The notes beneath the pieces are model-generated. The model made no database searches, had not been told where the DNA came from, and saw nothing but the letters and a program-made list of their open reading frames with translations. From positions 1-64,000 of the forward strand of contig NZ_QPJV01000001.1 in the NCBI RefSeq assembly GCF_003337315.1: DNA of 64,000 nucleotides, in the 5' to 3' direction. The position numbers and the translations under genes were made by a program. Source of the stretch: Vagococcus fluvialis (GTDB lineage Bacteria > Bacillota > Bacilli > Lactobacillales > Vagococcaceae). Positions 33,962 to 40,881 of the stretch are shown piece by piece (position 1 is the stretch's first letter; each line of letters starts with the position of its first letter).

Positions 33962-33980
33962 GATAATGATTCTCATTATT
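33962..33980 (-). promoter_or_regulatory. Fur box of the feo operon
   Basis: GATAATGATTCTCATTATT matches the Fur consensus at 16 of 19 positions. It sits just after the predicted -10 box, over the expected start of transcription, as expected for iron-dependent repression. Confidence 0.8.
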
Positions 33981-33984
33981 ATTA

Positions 33985-34014
33985 ATTTTAAATCCTAACA
34001 GTAGCATTTGTCAA
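33985..34014 (-). promoter_or_regulatory. Promoter of the feo operon
   Basis: Leftward perfect TTGACA (34009-34014), 18-bp spacer, TAAAAT (33985-33990), directly upstream of the Fur box. Confidence 0.65.
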
Positions 34015-34128
34015 TGAAATATTGTGAAAATAAACACATTTATTATATATTAGAGACTCTAAATGATATATTCTTATGAAATATAAGAAAAAATAGAAAT
34101 GATTTTAATTCTTTTCAAATTCAATTAT

Positions 34129-34157
34129 TTGATAATATTTTATAATAATGGTATATT
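34129..34157 (+). promoter_or_regulatory. Promoter of the 49-residue orphan gene
   Basis: TTGATA (34129-34134), 17-bp spacer, TATATT (34152-34157). The 60-nt leader contains a 7-codon frame (34176-34199) with a poor ribosome binding site. Confidence 0.55.
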
Positions 34158-34223
34158 AATTAATGGAATTTCGTTATGACTTATCGAGTCGCCTTTTAAT
34201 CTACATCAGAAAGGAGAATGTAT

Positions 34224-34373
34224 ATGACATTCAATAACAAACAATTAGAGTATCGTGTAACACTAGACACAGATTTAAATTTATTCATCGTTTTTTCTAA
34301 AGAGGATGAGTCTAAATTTGCTACTGGTACAACAATTCAAAACGCAGTATCTGAATTACAAAAAATTGCATAA
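34224..34373 (+). CDS. Small orphan protein (49 aa)
   Basis: I do not recognise this protein. It has 49 residues, no membrane segment and a mixed strand-helix look (YRVTLDTDLNLFIVFSKED ... ATGTTIQNAVSELQKIA). A strong AAGGAG, its own promoter and a terminator at 34414-34451 argue that it is a real gene. After its stop, TAAGGAGTAA leads to a 7-codon frame at 34390 (MNISYSY), which may be a tiny second cistron. Confidence 0.55.
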   Translation: MTFNNKQLEYRVTLDTDLNLFIVFSKEDESKFATGTTIQNAVSELQKIA

Positions 34374-34413
34374 GGAGTAACTTACCTAATGAATATTTCC
34401 TATTCGTACTGAG

Positions 34414-34451
34414 AGCATTTACCGTTTCCATGATGGTAGATGCTTATTTTT
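34414..34451 (+). terminator. Terminator after the 49-residue orphan gene
   Basis: A 10-bp stem with one GU pair (34414-34423 with 34435-34444, 11-nt loop), followed by a T-rich run. Confidence 0.75.
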
Positions 34452-34476
34452 TATATAAAAGTCTATTTAAAAGCTT

Positions 34477-34499
34477 TTAAAACGCTTTCGTGTTATACT
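34477..34499 (+). promoter_or_regulatory. Extended -10 promoter with cre-like site, 35-aa gene
   Basis: An extended -10 element TGTTATACT (34491-34499) is preceded by TTAAAACGCTTTCG (34477-34490), which matches the CcpA cre consensus at 12 of 14 positions and covers the -35 region. The segment 34487-34503 recurs at 34739-34755 (15 of 17 identical) before the next gene. Confidence 0.45.
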
Positions 34500-34524
34500 T
34501 GACATATAGAAAGGAGATGGAGAT

Positions 34525-34632
34525 ATGATGAATATTAGAAACTCTGTAATCGTTCCACACAGGGTGAAGAATTTCAAAACACTAAATCGCTCCCTGTCCA
34601 AATTATGGCGTAACTACAGAGGCGCCCCATAG
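34525..34632 (+). CDS. Basic small orphan peptide (35 aa)
   Basis: A 35-residue, strongly basic peptide (NSVIVPHRVKNFKTLNRSL, then SKLWRNYRGAP) that I do not recognise. AAGGAG lies 8 nt before the first of two adjacent ATGs, and an own promoter and terminator flank it. It has no signal peptide or double-glycine leader, so a bacteriocin role is not supported. Confidence 0.5.
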   Translation: MMNIRNSVIVPHRVKNFKTLNRSLSKLWRNYRGAP

Positions 34633-34671
34633 AAAGAGCATTCTTCAGAAATTTGTTGAGTGCTCTTTTTA
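34633..34671 (+). terminator. Terminator of the 35-aa peptide gene
   Basis: Stem AAAGAGCA (34633-34640) with TGCTCTTT (34661-34668), extended inward by three weak pairs, then a T-run. It begins directly at the stop codon. Confidence 0.8.
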
Positions 34672-34780
34672 TTTGTCTCATTTACTCTGTTCTCTTCGCA
34701 ACCTATCAATAATTGTATCAACGAGCTATTACTTGTTATTCGTGTTACACTTAACTTGTTCTAGAAAGGACATGATTTTT

Positions 34781-35062
34781 ATGAATAATATTGATATGAC
34801 CCTCAGGATGATGCTCAACAATATTAATAAATTTAAAAATGTTGGACCCAGACCGTATACAAATCCTAAATCCCCTATGCACACACCTAGAAATAATTTT
34901 TCTTTTGCTATGGAAATGATAACGGAACATAGATTATCTACGAAAACTAATGGAGCTGATATAACTAGTTATCAAGACGCTTGTGTTTTAACACCGTTAG
35001 GCAGTAGATATTTAGAAATGTTAAATTTAGAATTCAGACATGTTTATACTTTTTACAATTAA
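34781..35062 (+). CDS. Small orphan protein (93 aa)
   Basis: A 93-residue protein of unknown function, with no membrane segment and a central Pro-rich stretch (VGPRPYTNPKSPMHTPRNNFSF). The ATG with AAAGGA 10 nt upstream was chosen; an ATG 9 nt earlier is too close. Its promoter region repeats that of the 35-aa gene. A strong terminator follows at 35078. Confidence 0.5.
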   Translation: MNNIDMTLRMMLNNINKFKNVGPRPYTNPKSPMHTPRNNFSFAMEMITEHRLSTKTNGADITSYQDACVLTPLGSRYLEMLNLEFRHVYTFYN

Positions 35063-35225
35063 TAAAATTTATTAACCAAGACTGATATCGCTTTTTAGCT
35101 ATCAGTCTTTTTTTTATACTCATTTTGACTATCAATTGAGCAAACTTGATAACTTCATCTTTACTTTTATTATCTAAATTTTCCAGATTGCCTTGAACTT
35201 TTTTTAGTTTGTCTAAATATGGCAA
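35034..35225 (-). CDS. Small helical charged protein (63 aa), doubtful
   Basis: A TTG start with AAGGGGGGT about 5 nt upstream opens a 63-residue frame (MPYLDKLKKVQGNLENL ... DEVIKFAQLIVKMSIKK). The first 39 residues look like a normal charged helical protein. The last part runs through the terminator of the rightward gene and overlaps its end, so the gene has probably lost its true 3' end. Confidence 0.3.
   Translation of the reverse strand: MPYLDKLKKVQGNLENLDNKSKDEVIKFAQLIVKMSIKKRLIAKKRYQSWLINFINCKKYKHV
35078..35115 (+). terminator. Terminator of the 93-aa gene
   Basis: A 10-bp perfect stem (35078-35087 with 35100-35109, 12-nt loop) and eight T residues. Confidence 0.88.
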
Positions 35226-35454
35226 CCGTTACCCCCCTTGAGTACTAAGACATAAAATTTCTTAACAATACCTTTCTCATTTTCTTAGAAAAAGATAGCA
35301 TTCATCTTCATTTTTTGGTAATGTATATACAAGCTTCAACTAGCCTTATCTAATATTTATAAGTCTCTTCCCTATCCCCATAATTCTTATTTATATTAGA
35401 TATGGCTATCTTTCAATGGATAGGCTTTTTTCTATTTTCCTAAAATAAAAATTA

Positions 35455-35532
35455 TGATATAATTCATTCCTGTGGGGATGAAGATTTTTTAAAATCTTTC
35501 GGGGAAAGGCTTGCTTCTTAGTAAGCTTTTTT
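35455..35532 (+). ncRNA. Probable small RNA of about 60 nt
   Basis: An extended -10 element TGATATAAT (35455-35463) is followed by a short G-rich segment (two GGGG blocks around a hairpin formed by 35481-35486 and 35493-35498) and then a strong terminator. That terminator has an 11-bp stem (35505-35515 with 35520-35530, loop TCTT) and a T-run to 35532. The transcript would start near 35470, and no reading frame with a ribosome binding site fits in it. The stretch 35226-35454 holds nothing clear except a weak hairpin at 35404-35426. Confidence 0.45.
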
Positions 35533-35534
35533 AT

Positions 35535-35582
35535 TTACCTAAAATTATTACCATCTTGTCTTTCAACTTGATATATTTGCAT
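35535..35582 (-). pseudogene. Truncated start of a phage-type gene
   Basis: A strong AAGGAGGG and ATG open a 15-codon frame (MQIYQVERQDGNNFR) that stops abruptly, directly downstream of the 64-aa gene of the phage remnant. It looks like the 5' end of a lost gene at the island junction. Confidence 0.4.
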
Positions 35583-35583
35583 G

Positions 35584-35778
35584 TTAGCCCTCCTTGCAAG
35601 TAATAACTTCTCTTCCTACCCTTAAATCATGCTCACTTAATTTGTAGTACTTCTCATTACCTATAGCATCTAATATTAAAAATGAATCATCGCAATAATC
35701 AATCATGTCTATTTCTAACCAATCATAGCCGTTGCTCGTCCTTACCCAAGCTTCAATAACTGGATATTTGAATTCCAT
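35584..35778 (-). CDS. Small phage-remnant protein (64 aa)
   Basis: A 64-residue acidic protein (EFKYPVIEAWVRTSNGYDW ... YKLSEHDLRVGREVI) I do not recognise by name. Its beta-rich pattern is like small proteins of phage early regions. It starts 3 nt after the dUTPase stop and is surely cotranscribed with it. Confidence 0.55.
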   Translation of the reverse strand: MEFKYPVIEAWVRTSNGYDWLEIDMIDYCDDSFLILDAIGNEKYYKLSEHDLRVGREVITCKEG

Positions 35779-35781
35779 ATA

Positions 35782-36381
35782 CTAATACCCCTCTCTCAAC
35801 CTACGATAGTTTTCTTCGTTCTTCTCGTAGTAAACTTGTTCTAGTTCTTGTGTGGTGATACCTAGACTCACAATATAGTCAAAAAAGTTAAAAACTAAAC
35901 TTTCAAAATAACTGTCATGTCTCATCGCTAATATTGCGCTTTGAATATTAAGATAATTTTCTTCTTTAAATTTAGAATTACCAGGCACTTCATTTTCACT
36001 GATATCAATTTCTTCATTCAACTGATTCGCCAAACTCAATATAAAATGCAGACAATCGCTAAATTCTTCGACTAGGGTTAGTTTATGGGCTTGTTCTACA
36101 GTAATAACATCACTATTGTTATTATCAATCATCTTACGAGGTTTTGGATTTGTTTCGTTAATTCGTTTTAATCCGTAAAATTTAAACCTCTTGTCATCAA
36201 CTTTACCTTTATTGTCCTCCCAAAATTTAAAATGTTCAGCACAATTTGCTACCTCTGCCACTTCCACATTCAAAGCGACTAACGTTTTGTTAAATCGCTC
36301 CTCGGCTGTCATTTGAGGTTTAGCTGATAAGATACTGTTATCTAGTTCTAATTGCATTGCTTGTAGTTTTTTAAAGTTCAT
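35782..36381 (-). CDS. Phage-type dUTPase (all-alpha NTP pyrophosphatase)
   Basis: A 199-residue protein of the dimeric dUTPase_2 family, which hydrolyses dUTP to dUMP. Metal- and substrate-binding helices are visible: LNVEVAEVANCAEHFKFW (ExxE region, about residues 38-55) and LVEEFSDCLHFILSLANQL (about 103-121, E..D pattern). The insertion between them is normal for phage forms. It is the best-preserved gene of the remnant. Its start overlaps the stop of the preceding small gene (ATGA). Confidence 0.85.
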   Translation of the reverse strand: MNFKKLQAMQLELDNSILSAKPQMTAEERFNKTLVALNVEVAEVANCAEHFKFWEDNKGKVDDKRFKFYGLKRINETNPKPRKMIDNNNSDVITVEQAHKLTLVEEFSDCLHFILSLANQLNEEIDISENEVPGNSKFKEENYLNIQSAILAMRHDSYFESLVFNFFDYIVSLGITTQELEQVYYEKNEENYRRLREGY

Positions 36382-36515
36382 ACAGAATTAGGTCTACTCA
36401 TTTCAAACTGTTCTGATTTAGCGACAATTCTATAATCACCATCTTTTAATTTTTCCAGTGATAAAGTTTCTTCTGAATAATTATTAATATTTTTCGCTGT
36501 GTTCTCGACTCTCAC
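36378..36515 (-). CDS. Small phage-remnant protein, possibly truncated (45 aa)
   Basis: A 45-residue frame (NTAKNINNYSEETLSLEKL ... IVAKSEQFEMSRPNSV) ends in the ATGA overlap with dUTPase. A GTG start with AAGGGTGG nearby is possible. The same frame is open further upstream (ERYPIEGWCGRV) as far as a stop near 36549 without a start codon, so it may be the tail of a longer lost gene. Confidence 0.45.
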   Translation of the reverse strand: MRVENTAKNINNYSEETLSLEKLKDGDYRIVAKSEQFEMSRPNSV

Positions 36516-36592
36516 TCTTCCACACCACCCTTCAATTGGATATCTTTCTCTCTAAATTTCTAATCACTATTATTTCCTATCAATTAAATTAG

Positions 36593-36601
36593 TGTTATAA
36601 T
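36593..36601 (+). promoter_or_regulatory. Extended -10 promoter of the small membrane-protein genes
   Basis: TGTTATAAT (36593-36601): a perfect -10 box with the TG extension, 24 nt before the first ATG. The -35 region is weak. Confidence 0.5.
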
Positions 36602-36624
36602 CTGTTGAAAAGGAGTAGTAAATT

Positions 36625-36813
36625 ATGAATAAAAAGAAAAATGTCTATTTATCTTTAAGCATTTCTTTATTCTCTATGTTTGGTTGTACTGTTGGAATCT
36701 TTCTCGGATTATTGCATAATAATATTCTTCTTTATTTCACTATCTCATTCATTGTTAGCTACTTAATAGGTACAGCCATTGGTCTCTACTTATATAAAAC
36801 CTATGATCAGTAA
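36625..36813 (+). CDS. Small two-helix membrane protein (62 aa)
   Basis: A 62-residue protein with a basic start (MNKKKN) and two hydrophobic helices, the first rich in Gly (FGCTVGIFLGLL). Function is unknown. AAAAGGAGTAGTAAATT precedes the ATG, almost the same leader as its two neighbours. Confidence 0.6.
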   Translation: MNKKKNVYLSLSISLFSMFGCTVGIFLGLLHNNILLYFTISFIVSYLIGTAIGLYLYKTYDQ

Positions 36814-36841
36814 AATAAATCCTAAAAAGGAGTTGCTAACT

Positions 36842-37006
36842 ATGATTGATAAATGGCAACGTTTAATAATTGTTTCTCTTTACGCCACTTGTTTTATCTA
36901 CTTAGGTCTTAAACTACTTGATTCACTTTTAATTTACCCTTATATGTTACTTGGGATATTGTTAGCAAATACTATTAGAAAACATTTCTTTAATAAACGA
37001 AGATGA
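36842..37006 (+). CDS. Small two-helix membrane protein (54 aa)
   Basis: A 54-residue protein with two hydrophobic segments (LIIVSLYATCFIYLGLKLL and YPYMLLGILLANTI) and a basic end (RKHFFNKRR). An in-frame start 63 nt upstream lies inside the previous gene, so the ATG after AAAAAGGAGTTG was chosen. Second of three adjacent small membrane genes. Function is unknown. Confidence 0.55.
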   Translation: MIDKWQRLIIVSLYATCFIYLGLKLLDSLLIYPYMLLGILLANTIRKHFFNKRR

Positions 37007-37053
37007 TTATATACTGATTTTTTTGATATACTTTTGTATAGGAGTTGTTAATT

Positions 37054-37227
37054 ATGTCTAAAAATAATCGTAAACAGAAAGATAATATTTGGACTACGTA
37101 TTTTATCGTTTCTATTGGTGTTGGCAGCTGTTTTGGATTACTAATGGATAATTTAGCTATCGGAACTAGCTTGGGGTTGATTTTTGGAATAATTCTTTCG
37201 AATAAAGCTTCTGATAAACAAGGATGA
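37054..37227 (+). CDS. Small two-helix membrane protein (57 aa)
   Basis: A 57-residue protein with a basic start (MSKNNRKQKDN) and two Gly-rich helices (YFIVSIGVGSCFGLLMDNL and TSLGLIFGIILSN). ATAGGAGTTGTTAATT precedes the ATG, and a TATACT may give it its own promoter near 37027. It resembles the first of the trio in helix spacing. A terminator overlaps its stop. Confidence 0.6.
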   Translation: MSKNNRKQKDNIWTTYFIVSIGVGSCFGLLMDNLAIGTSLGLIFGIILSNKASDKQG

Positions 37228-37353
37228 TTTCATTCTTGTTTTTTTTAATTCTTCAAAAACTTTAATAAATATTTCATCTACTAATCCTTCAGTTATTTCA
37301 AACTTTTGAGCCGATTTTAAATAACTTCCATTCCCACTGTCGAATAATGCCAT
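37153..37353 (-). pseudogene. Phage-remnant reading frame, fused at its 3' end
   Basis: A leftward frame begins MALFDSGNGSYLKSAQKFEI and looks protein-like for about 43 residues. It then runs into the opposite strand of the third small membrane gene and its terminator. GGAGG lies 14 nt before the ATG. It is best read as the 5' part of a phage gene cut where the membrane-protein segment joins. Confidence 0.35.
37219..37246 (+). terminator. Terminator of the small membrane-protein trio
   Basis: An 8-bp stem with one GU pair (37219-37226 with 37231-37238, ATTT loop) followed by eight T residues. Confidence 0.8.
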
Positions 37354-37369
37354 ACGATCATAACTATCC

Positions 37370-37534
37370 TCCTGCTTGTTGTTTAGGTATTTTTAATTTG
37401 TCAAACATTGCATCCATTTTTGCTTTTTCTTCTGGCGATAAAGGTGTTTCCTCGTAAATTTGATTTTCTTCTAAAGCCCAATCGGGTAGGGTTTCTTTTC
37501 TAGCATGATTGTTTCTAAAAGACTTTGAGAACAT
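37370..37534 (-). pseudogene. C-terminal remnant of a phage replication-type protein
   Basis: A 54-codon frame ends LPDWALEENQIYEETPLSPEE and then an Ala/Met/Lys-rich tail (KMDAMFDKLKIPKQQAGG). This resembles the tail of phage replisome-organiser/DnaD-like proteins. There is no ribosome binding site before the first ATG and the frame stays open a little further upstream, so the N-terminal part has been lost at the lepA-side junction. Confidence 0.4.
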
Positions 37535-37551
37535 ATTAAAAAATGAAGCAT

Positions 37552-37594
37552 AAAAAAATCCAACATTCTACTGACATTTTCAATAAATGTTGGA
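37552..37594 (-). terminator. Terminator of lepA
   Basis: A 9-bp perfect stem (37559-37567 with 37586-37594, 18-nt loop) followed leftward by a U-run. It marks the right boundary of the accessory island. Confidence 0.75.
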
Positions 37595-37647
37595 AGATTG
37601 TTGGAAAATACTATTATTCAGTTAGCCTCGACTCACACAAACCCTTA

Positions 37648-39483
37648 CTACTTCTTAGGTTCGTCCTCGTCCATTTTAAGAACAGCCATGAATGCCTCTT
37701 GCGGCACTTCTACTGATCCGATTTGTTTCATACGCTTCTTACCATCTTTTTGTTTTTCAAGTAATTTACGTTTTCGAGATACATCTCCTCCGTAACATTT
37801 AGCAAGTACGTTTTTACGTAAGGCTTTAATGTCGGCACGAGAAACGATTTTAGTACCAATTGCTGCTTGGACTGGTACTTCGAATTGTTGTCTTGGGATA
37901 AGTTTTCTTAACTTATCAACGATTGCTTTACCACGTTCGTAAGAGAAATCTTTATGAACGATGAAACTTAAAGCATCCACTGTTTCACTATTAAGAAGGA
38001 TATCCATTTTAACTAAGTTACTTGGTCGGTATCCAATTAAATCATAATCAAGTGAGGCATAACCTTTTGTTCCTGATTTTAATTTATCGAAGAAGTCAAA
38101 GACGATTTCTGATAAAGGCATGTTGTAAACTACATTTACTCGGTAATCATCTAAGTAATCCATTGTTACAAATTCCCCACGCTTACGTTGAGCGATTTCC
38201 ATAACTGCTCCTACATACTCATTAGGTACCATAATTTGTGCTTTTACAAACGGTTCTTCTACAGTATCAATTGTACTTGGATCCGGGAATTCTGCAGGGT
38301 TATCAACGACAACCATTGTTCCATCTGTTTTGTTTACATGGTAAATTACCGATGGAGCTGTGGTAATTAAGTCTAAGTTAAATTCACGCTCTAATCGTTC
38401 TTGGATAACATCCATATGTAGAAGTCCTAAGAATCCACAACGGAATCCGAATCCTAAAGCTTGTGATGATTCTGGTTCAAACTCTAATGCAGAGTCGTTT
38501 AATTGTAATTTTTCTAATGATTCACGTAAATCATTGTATTTTGAGTTATCAATTGGATATAAACCACAATACACCATTGGGTTCATTTTACGGTAACCTT
38601 CTAAAGGTTCACTTGCAGGGTTATTAGCTAATGTAATAGTATCCCCTACTTGTGTGTCCGCAATATTTTTAATGCTGGCAGTAATGTAACCAACATCTCC
38701 TACCATTAGGAAATCACGAGCTACAGCTTTTGGTGAGAAAATCCCTACTTCTGTTACTTCGTATTCTTTTCCATTTTGCATTAATTGGATAACGTCCCCT
38801 GGTTTAACAACACCATCCATGACACGAATATTAAGTACAACTCCGCGGTAAGCGTCATAAACTGAGTCAAAGATTAAAGCTTTAAGTGGTGCTTCAACAT
38901 CTCCAGTTGGTGCTGGAATGTACTCTACAATTTGCTCTAAGATATCTTCAATACCAATACCCGCTTTAGCACTAGCTAAAACAGCTTCACTCGCATCAAT
39001 ACCAATAACTGTTTCGATTTCTTCACGAACACGCTCTGGGTCTGCGGCTGGTAAGTCAATTTTATTAATAACTGGGATAATTTCTAAATCATTGTCCACT
39101 GCTAAATAAACGTTAGCGAGTGTTTGTGCTTCTATACCTTGAGCAGCGTCAACTACTAGAATGGCCCCTTCACAAGCGGCTAGACTTCGTGACACCTCAT
39201 AAGTGAAGTCTACGTGACCTGGCGTATCAATCAGGTGAAAAATATATTCATTTCCATCTTTTGCGTCATACGTTAGTTCGACTGCATTCAATTTAATTGT
39301 AATGCCTCGTTCTCTTTCTAAATCCATTGAATCTAATAACTGGGCTTGCATTTCACGATCCGAAACTGTTTCAGTTTGTTGTAAAATACGGTCAGCTAAT
39401 GTGGACTTTCCGTGATCAATATGTGCTATGATGGAGAAATTACGAATGGATTCTTGTCTTTTTTTCATTTCCTCAAAATTCAT
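37648..39483 (-). CDS. lepA: Elongation factor 4 (LepA)
   Basis: A 611-residue translational GTPase that acts on ribosomes under stress. The G domain shows [28 protein letters not shown] and NKIDLP; the LepA-specific C-terminal domain follows ([31 protein letters not shown] region). Length is normal. AGGAGA precedes the ATG. Confidence 0.97.
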   Translation of the reverse strand: MNFEEMKKRQESIRNFSIIAHIDHGKSTLADRILQQTETVSDREMQAQLLDSMDLERERGITIKLNAVELTYDAKDGNEYIFHLIDTPGHVDFTYEVSRSLAACEGAILVVDAAQGIEAQTLANVYLAVDNDLEIIPVINKIDLPAADPERVREEIETVIGIDASEAVLASAKAGIGIEDILEQIVEYIPAPTGDVEAPLKALIFDSVYDAYRGVVLNIRVMDGVVKPGDVIQLMQNGKEYEVTEVGIFSPKAVARDFLMVGDVGYITASIKNIADTQVGDTITLANNPASEPLEGYRKMNPMVYCGLYPIDNSKYNDLRESLEKLQLNDSALEFEPESSQALGFGFRCGFLGLLHMDVIQERLEREFNLDLITTAPSVIYHVNKTDGTMVVVDNPAEFPDPSTIDTVEEPFVKAQIMVPNEYVGAVMEIAQRKRGEFVTMDYLDDYRVNVVYNMPLSEIVFDFFDKLKSGTKGYASLDYDLIGYRPSNLVKMDILLNSETVDALSFIVHKDFSYERGKAIVDKLRKLIPRQQFEVPVQAAIGTKIVSRADIKALRKNVLAKCYGGDVSRKRKLLEKQKDGKKRMKQIGSVEVPQEAFMAVLKMDEDEPKK

Positions 39484-39607
39484 ATAACTCTCCTACTTTC
39501 TTTTCAATCAGCATTTTTAATTATACCAAGCTTTCCACTCTTTTTAAAGTATTTTCATAAGGACTTTGATATAATAAGATAGAAAATAATTTTAGGAGCT
39601 TAAAACA

Positions 39608-40831
39608 ATGGACATAAAACAGATAAAGAACTCGTTACATTTAAAAAAAGTTGAGTTAAAGCATTTAAAACAATTTAATGAGCTACTTCGTTATGTTTTC
39701 CAAGTAACTGATTCTGATATTGAAGAAGGTGGCTATGAAGATGAATCTGAGATTATTCGTGCCAAACGACCTGTTTTACGTGAAGCCGATGTGTATGGTT
39801 GGTTCACACAAGATGATCGTTTGATTTCTCAGCTAGCTATCTACCCATGTGAAGTTAATATTCATGATAAAGTATATAAAATGGCTGGAGTTACTGGTGT
39901 TGGGACTTATCCTGAATTTACTAATCTTGGTTTAATGAGTGAATTAATTAAACAAGGTTTAGAAAAAATGCGTGAAAATGAGCAATGGATTTCTTATCTT
40001 TATCCATACAGTATTCCCTACTACAGATATAAGGGCTGGGAAATTATGTCTGATAAGATTTCATTTGAATTAAAGGACTCGCAACTTCCTAAACGAGTTG
40101 ATGTGCCAGGTTACGTTAATCGTGAGGATATACAACATGAGGATGTCTTCAAAGTTTATGACGAGTTTGCCTTAGTTAATCATGGGGCGATGATTCGTCA
40201 AGATTTAAACTGGGAAGAATATTGGCGTTGGGAAAATGAGGAAGAAAGAACAGCAGCTATCTACTATAACCGTGAAGGCGAACCTCAAGGTGTTTGTTTC
40301 TACTGGATTGCTGAGGAAGTATTCCATATTAAAGAAATGTTTTATTTAAATCAGGAAGCTCGCCAAGGTTTATGGAATTTTGTCTCTGCTCACTTTTCAA
40401 TGGTTGATTTAGTTCAAGGTGAGACATTTAATAGTGAACCTATTGCTTTTCTATTTGAAGATAGTGAGATAAAAGAAACAATTGAACCTTACTTTATGGC
40501 CAGAATTGTTGATGTTGAAAAATTTATTGCTGATTACCCATTCATTACAACTGGTAAACCATTCCACTTTGTTGTGGAAGATCCTATTGCTGAATGGAAT
40601 AACCGCGTTTTTGGTCTAATTTGGGATGAAAATGATGATTTAACTATTACAGATGAACCTATTGGAAATCCAGTTTACATTAACGTCCAAACAATGGCAG
40701 CGTTATTTATGAGCTATAAACGTCCCTCATACTTATATCGTATTGAAAGACTAAAAACAGATAAAGAAACTTTAAGAACATTAGAAAGAATTATTCCTGA
40801 CCAAGAAGCTTATTTCAGTGATTATTTCTGA
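39608..40831 (+). CDS. Eis-like GNAT acetyltransferase
   Basis: A 407-residue protein of the enhanced-intracellular-survival (Eis) type: two N-terminal GNAT-fold parts (MAGVTGVGTYPEFTNLGLMSELI is the acetyl-CoA-binding region, about residues 93-115) and a C-terminal sterol-carrier-like domain (about 290-400). The block YPYSIPYYRYKGWEIMSDK is characteristic. Known members acetylate aminoglycosides or proteins; the substrate here is unknown. It is the only rightward gene in the lepA-clpB stretch. Confidence 0.85.
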   Translation: MDIKQIKNSLHLKKVELKHLKQFNELLRYVFQVTDSDIEEGGYEDESEIIRAKRPVLREADVYGWFTQDDRLISQLAIYPCEVNIHDKVYKMAGVTGVGTYPEFTNLGLMSELIKQGLEKMRENEQWISYLYPYSIPYYRYKGWEIMSDKISFELKDSQLPKRVDVPGYVNREDIQHEDVFKVYDEFALVNHGAMIRQDLNWEEYWRWENEEERTAAIYYNREGEPQGVCFYWIAEEVFHIKEMFYLNQEARQGLWNFVSAHFSMVDLVQGETFNSEPIAFLFEDSEIKETIEPYFMARIVDVEKFIADYPFITTGKPFHFVVEDPIAEWNNRVFGLIWDENDDLTITDEPIGNPVYINVQTMAALFMSYKRPSYLYRIERLKTDKETLRTLERIIPDQEAYFSDYF

Positions 40832-40841
40832 TACCAAAATC

Positions 40842-40880
40842 AAAAGAAGCAAACAAGAAAAACTTGTTTGCTTCTTTTTT
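40842..40880. terminator. Bidirectional terminator between the Eis-like gene and clpB
   Basis: A 16-bp perfect stem (40842-40857 with 40863-40878, loop AAAAA) with T- and A-tails on both sides. Confidence 0.92.
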
Positions 40881-40881
40881 G

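Noticed and set aside
34176-34199. Seven-codon upstream frame in the leader of the 49-aa gene
   Set aside because: Poor ribosome binding site and no regulatory codon pattern.
35404-35432. Hairpin with T-run as a terminator for an extra small RNA
   Set aside because: The stem contains a mismatch and no promoter was found upstream.
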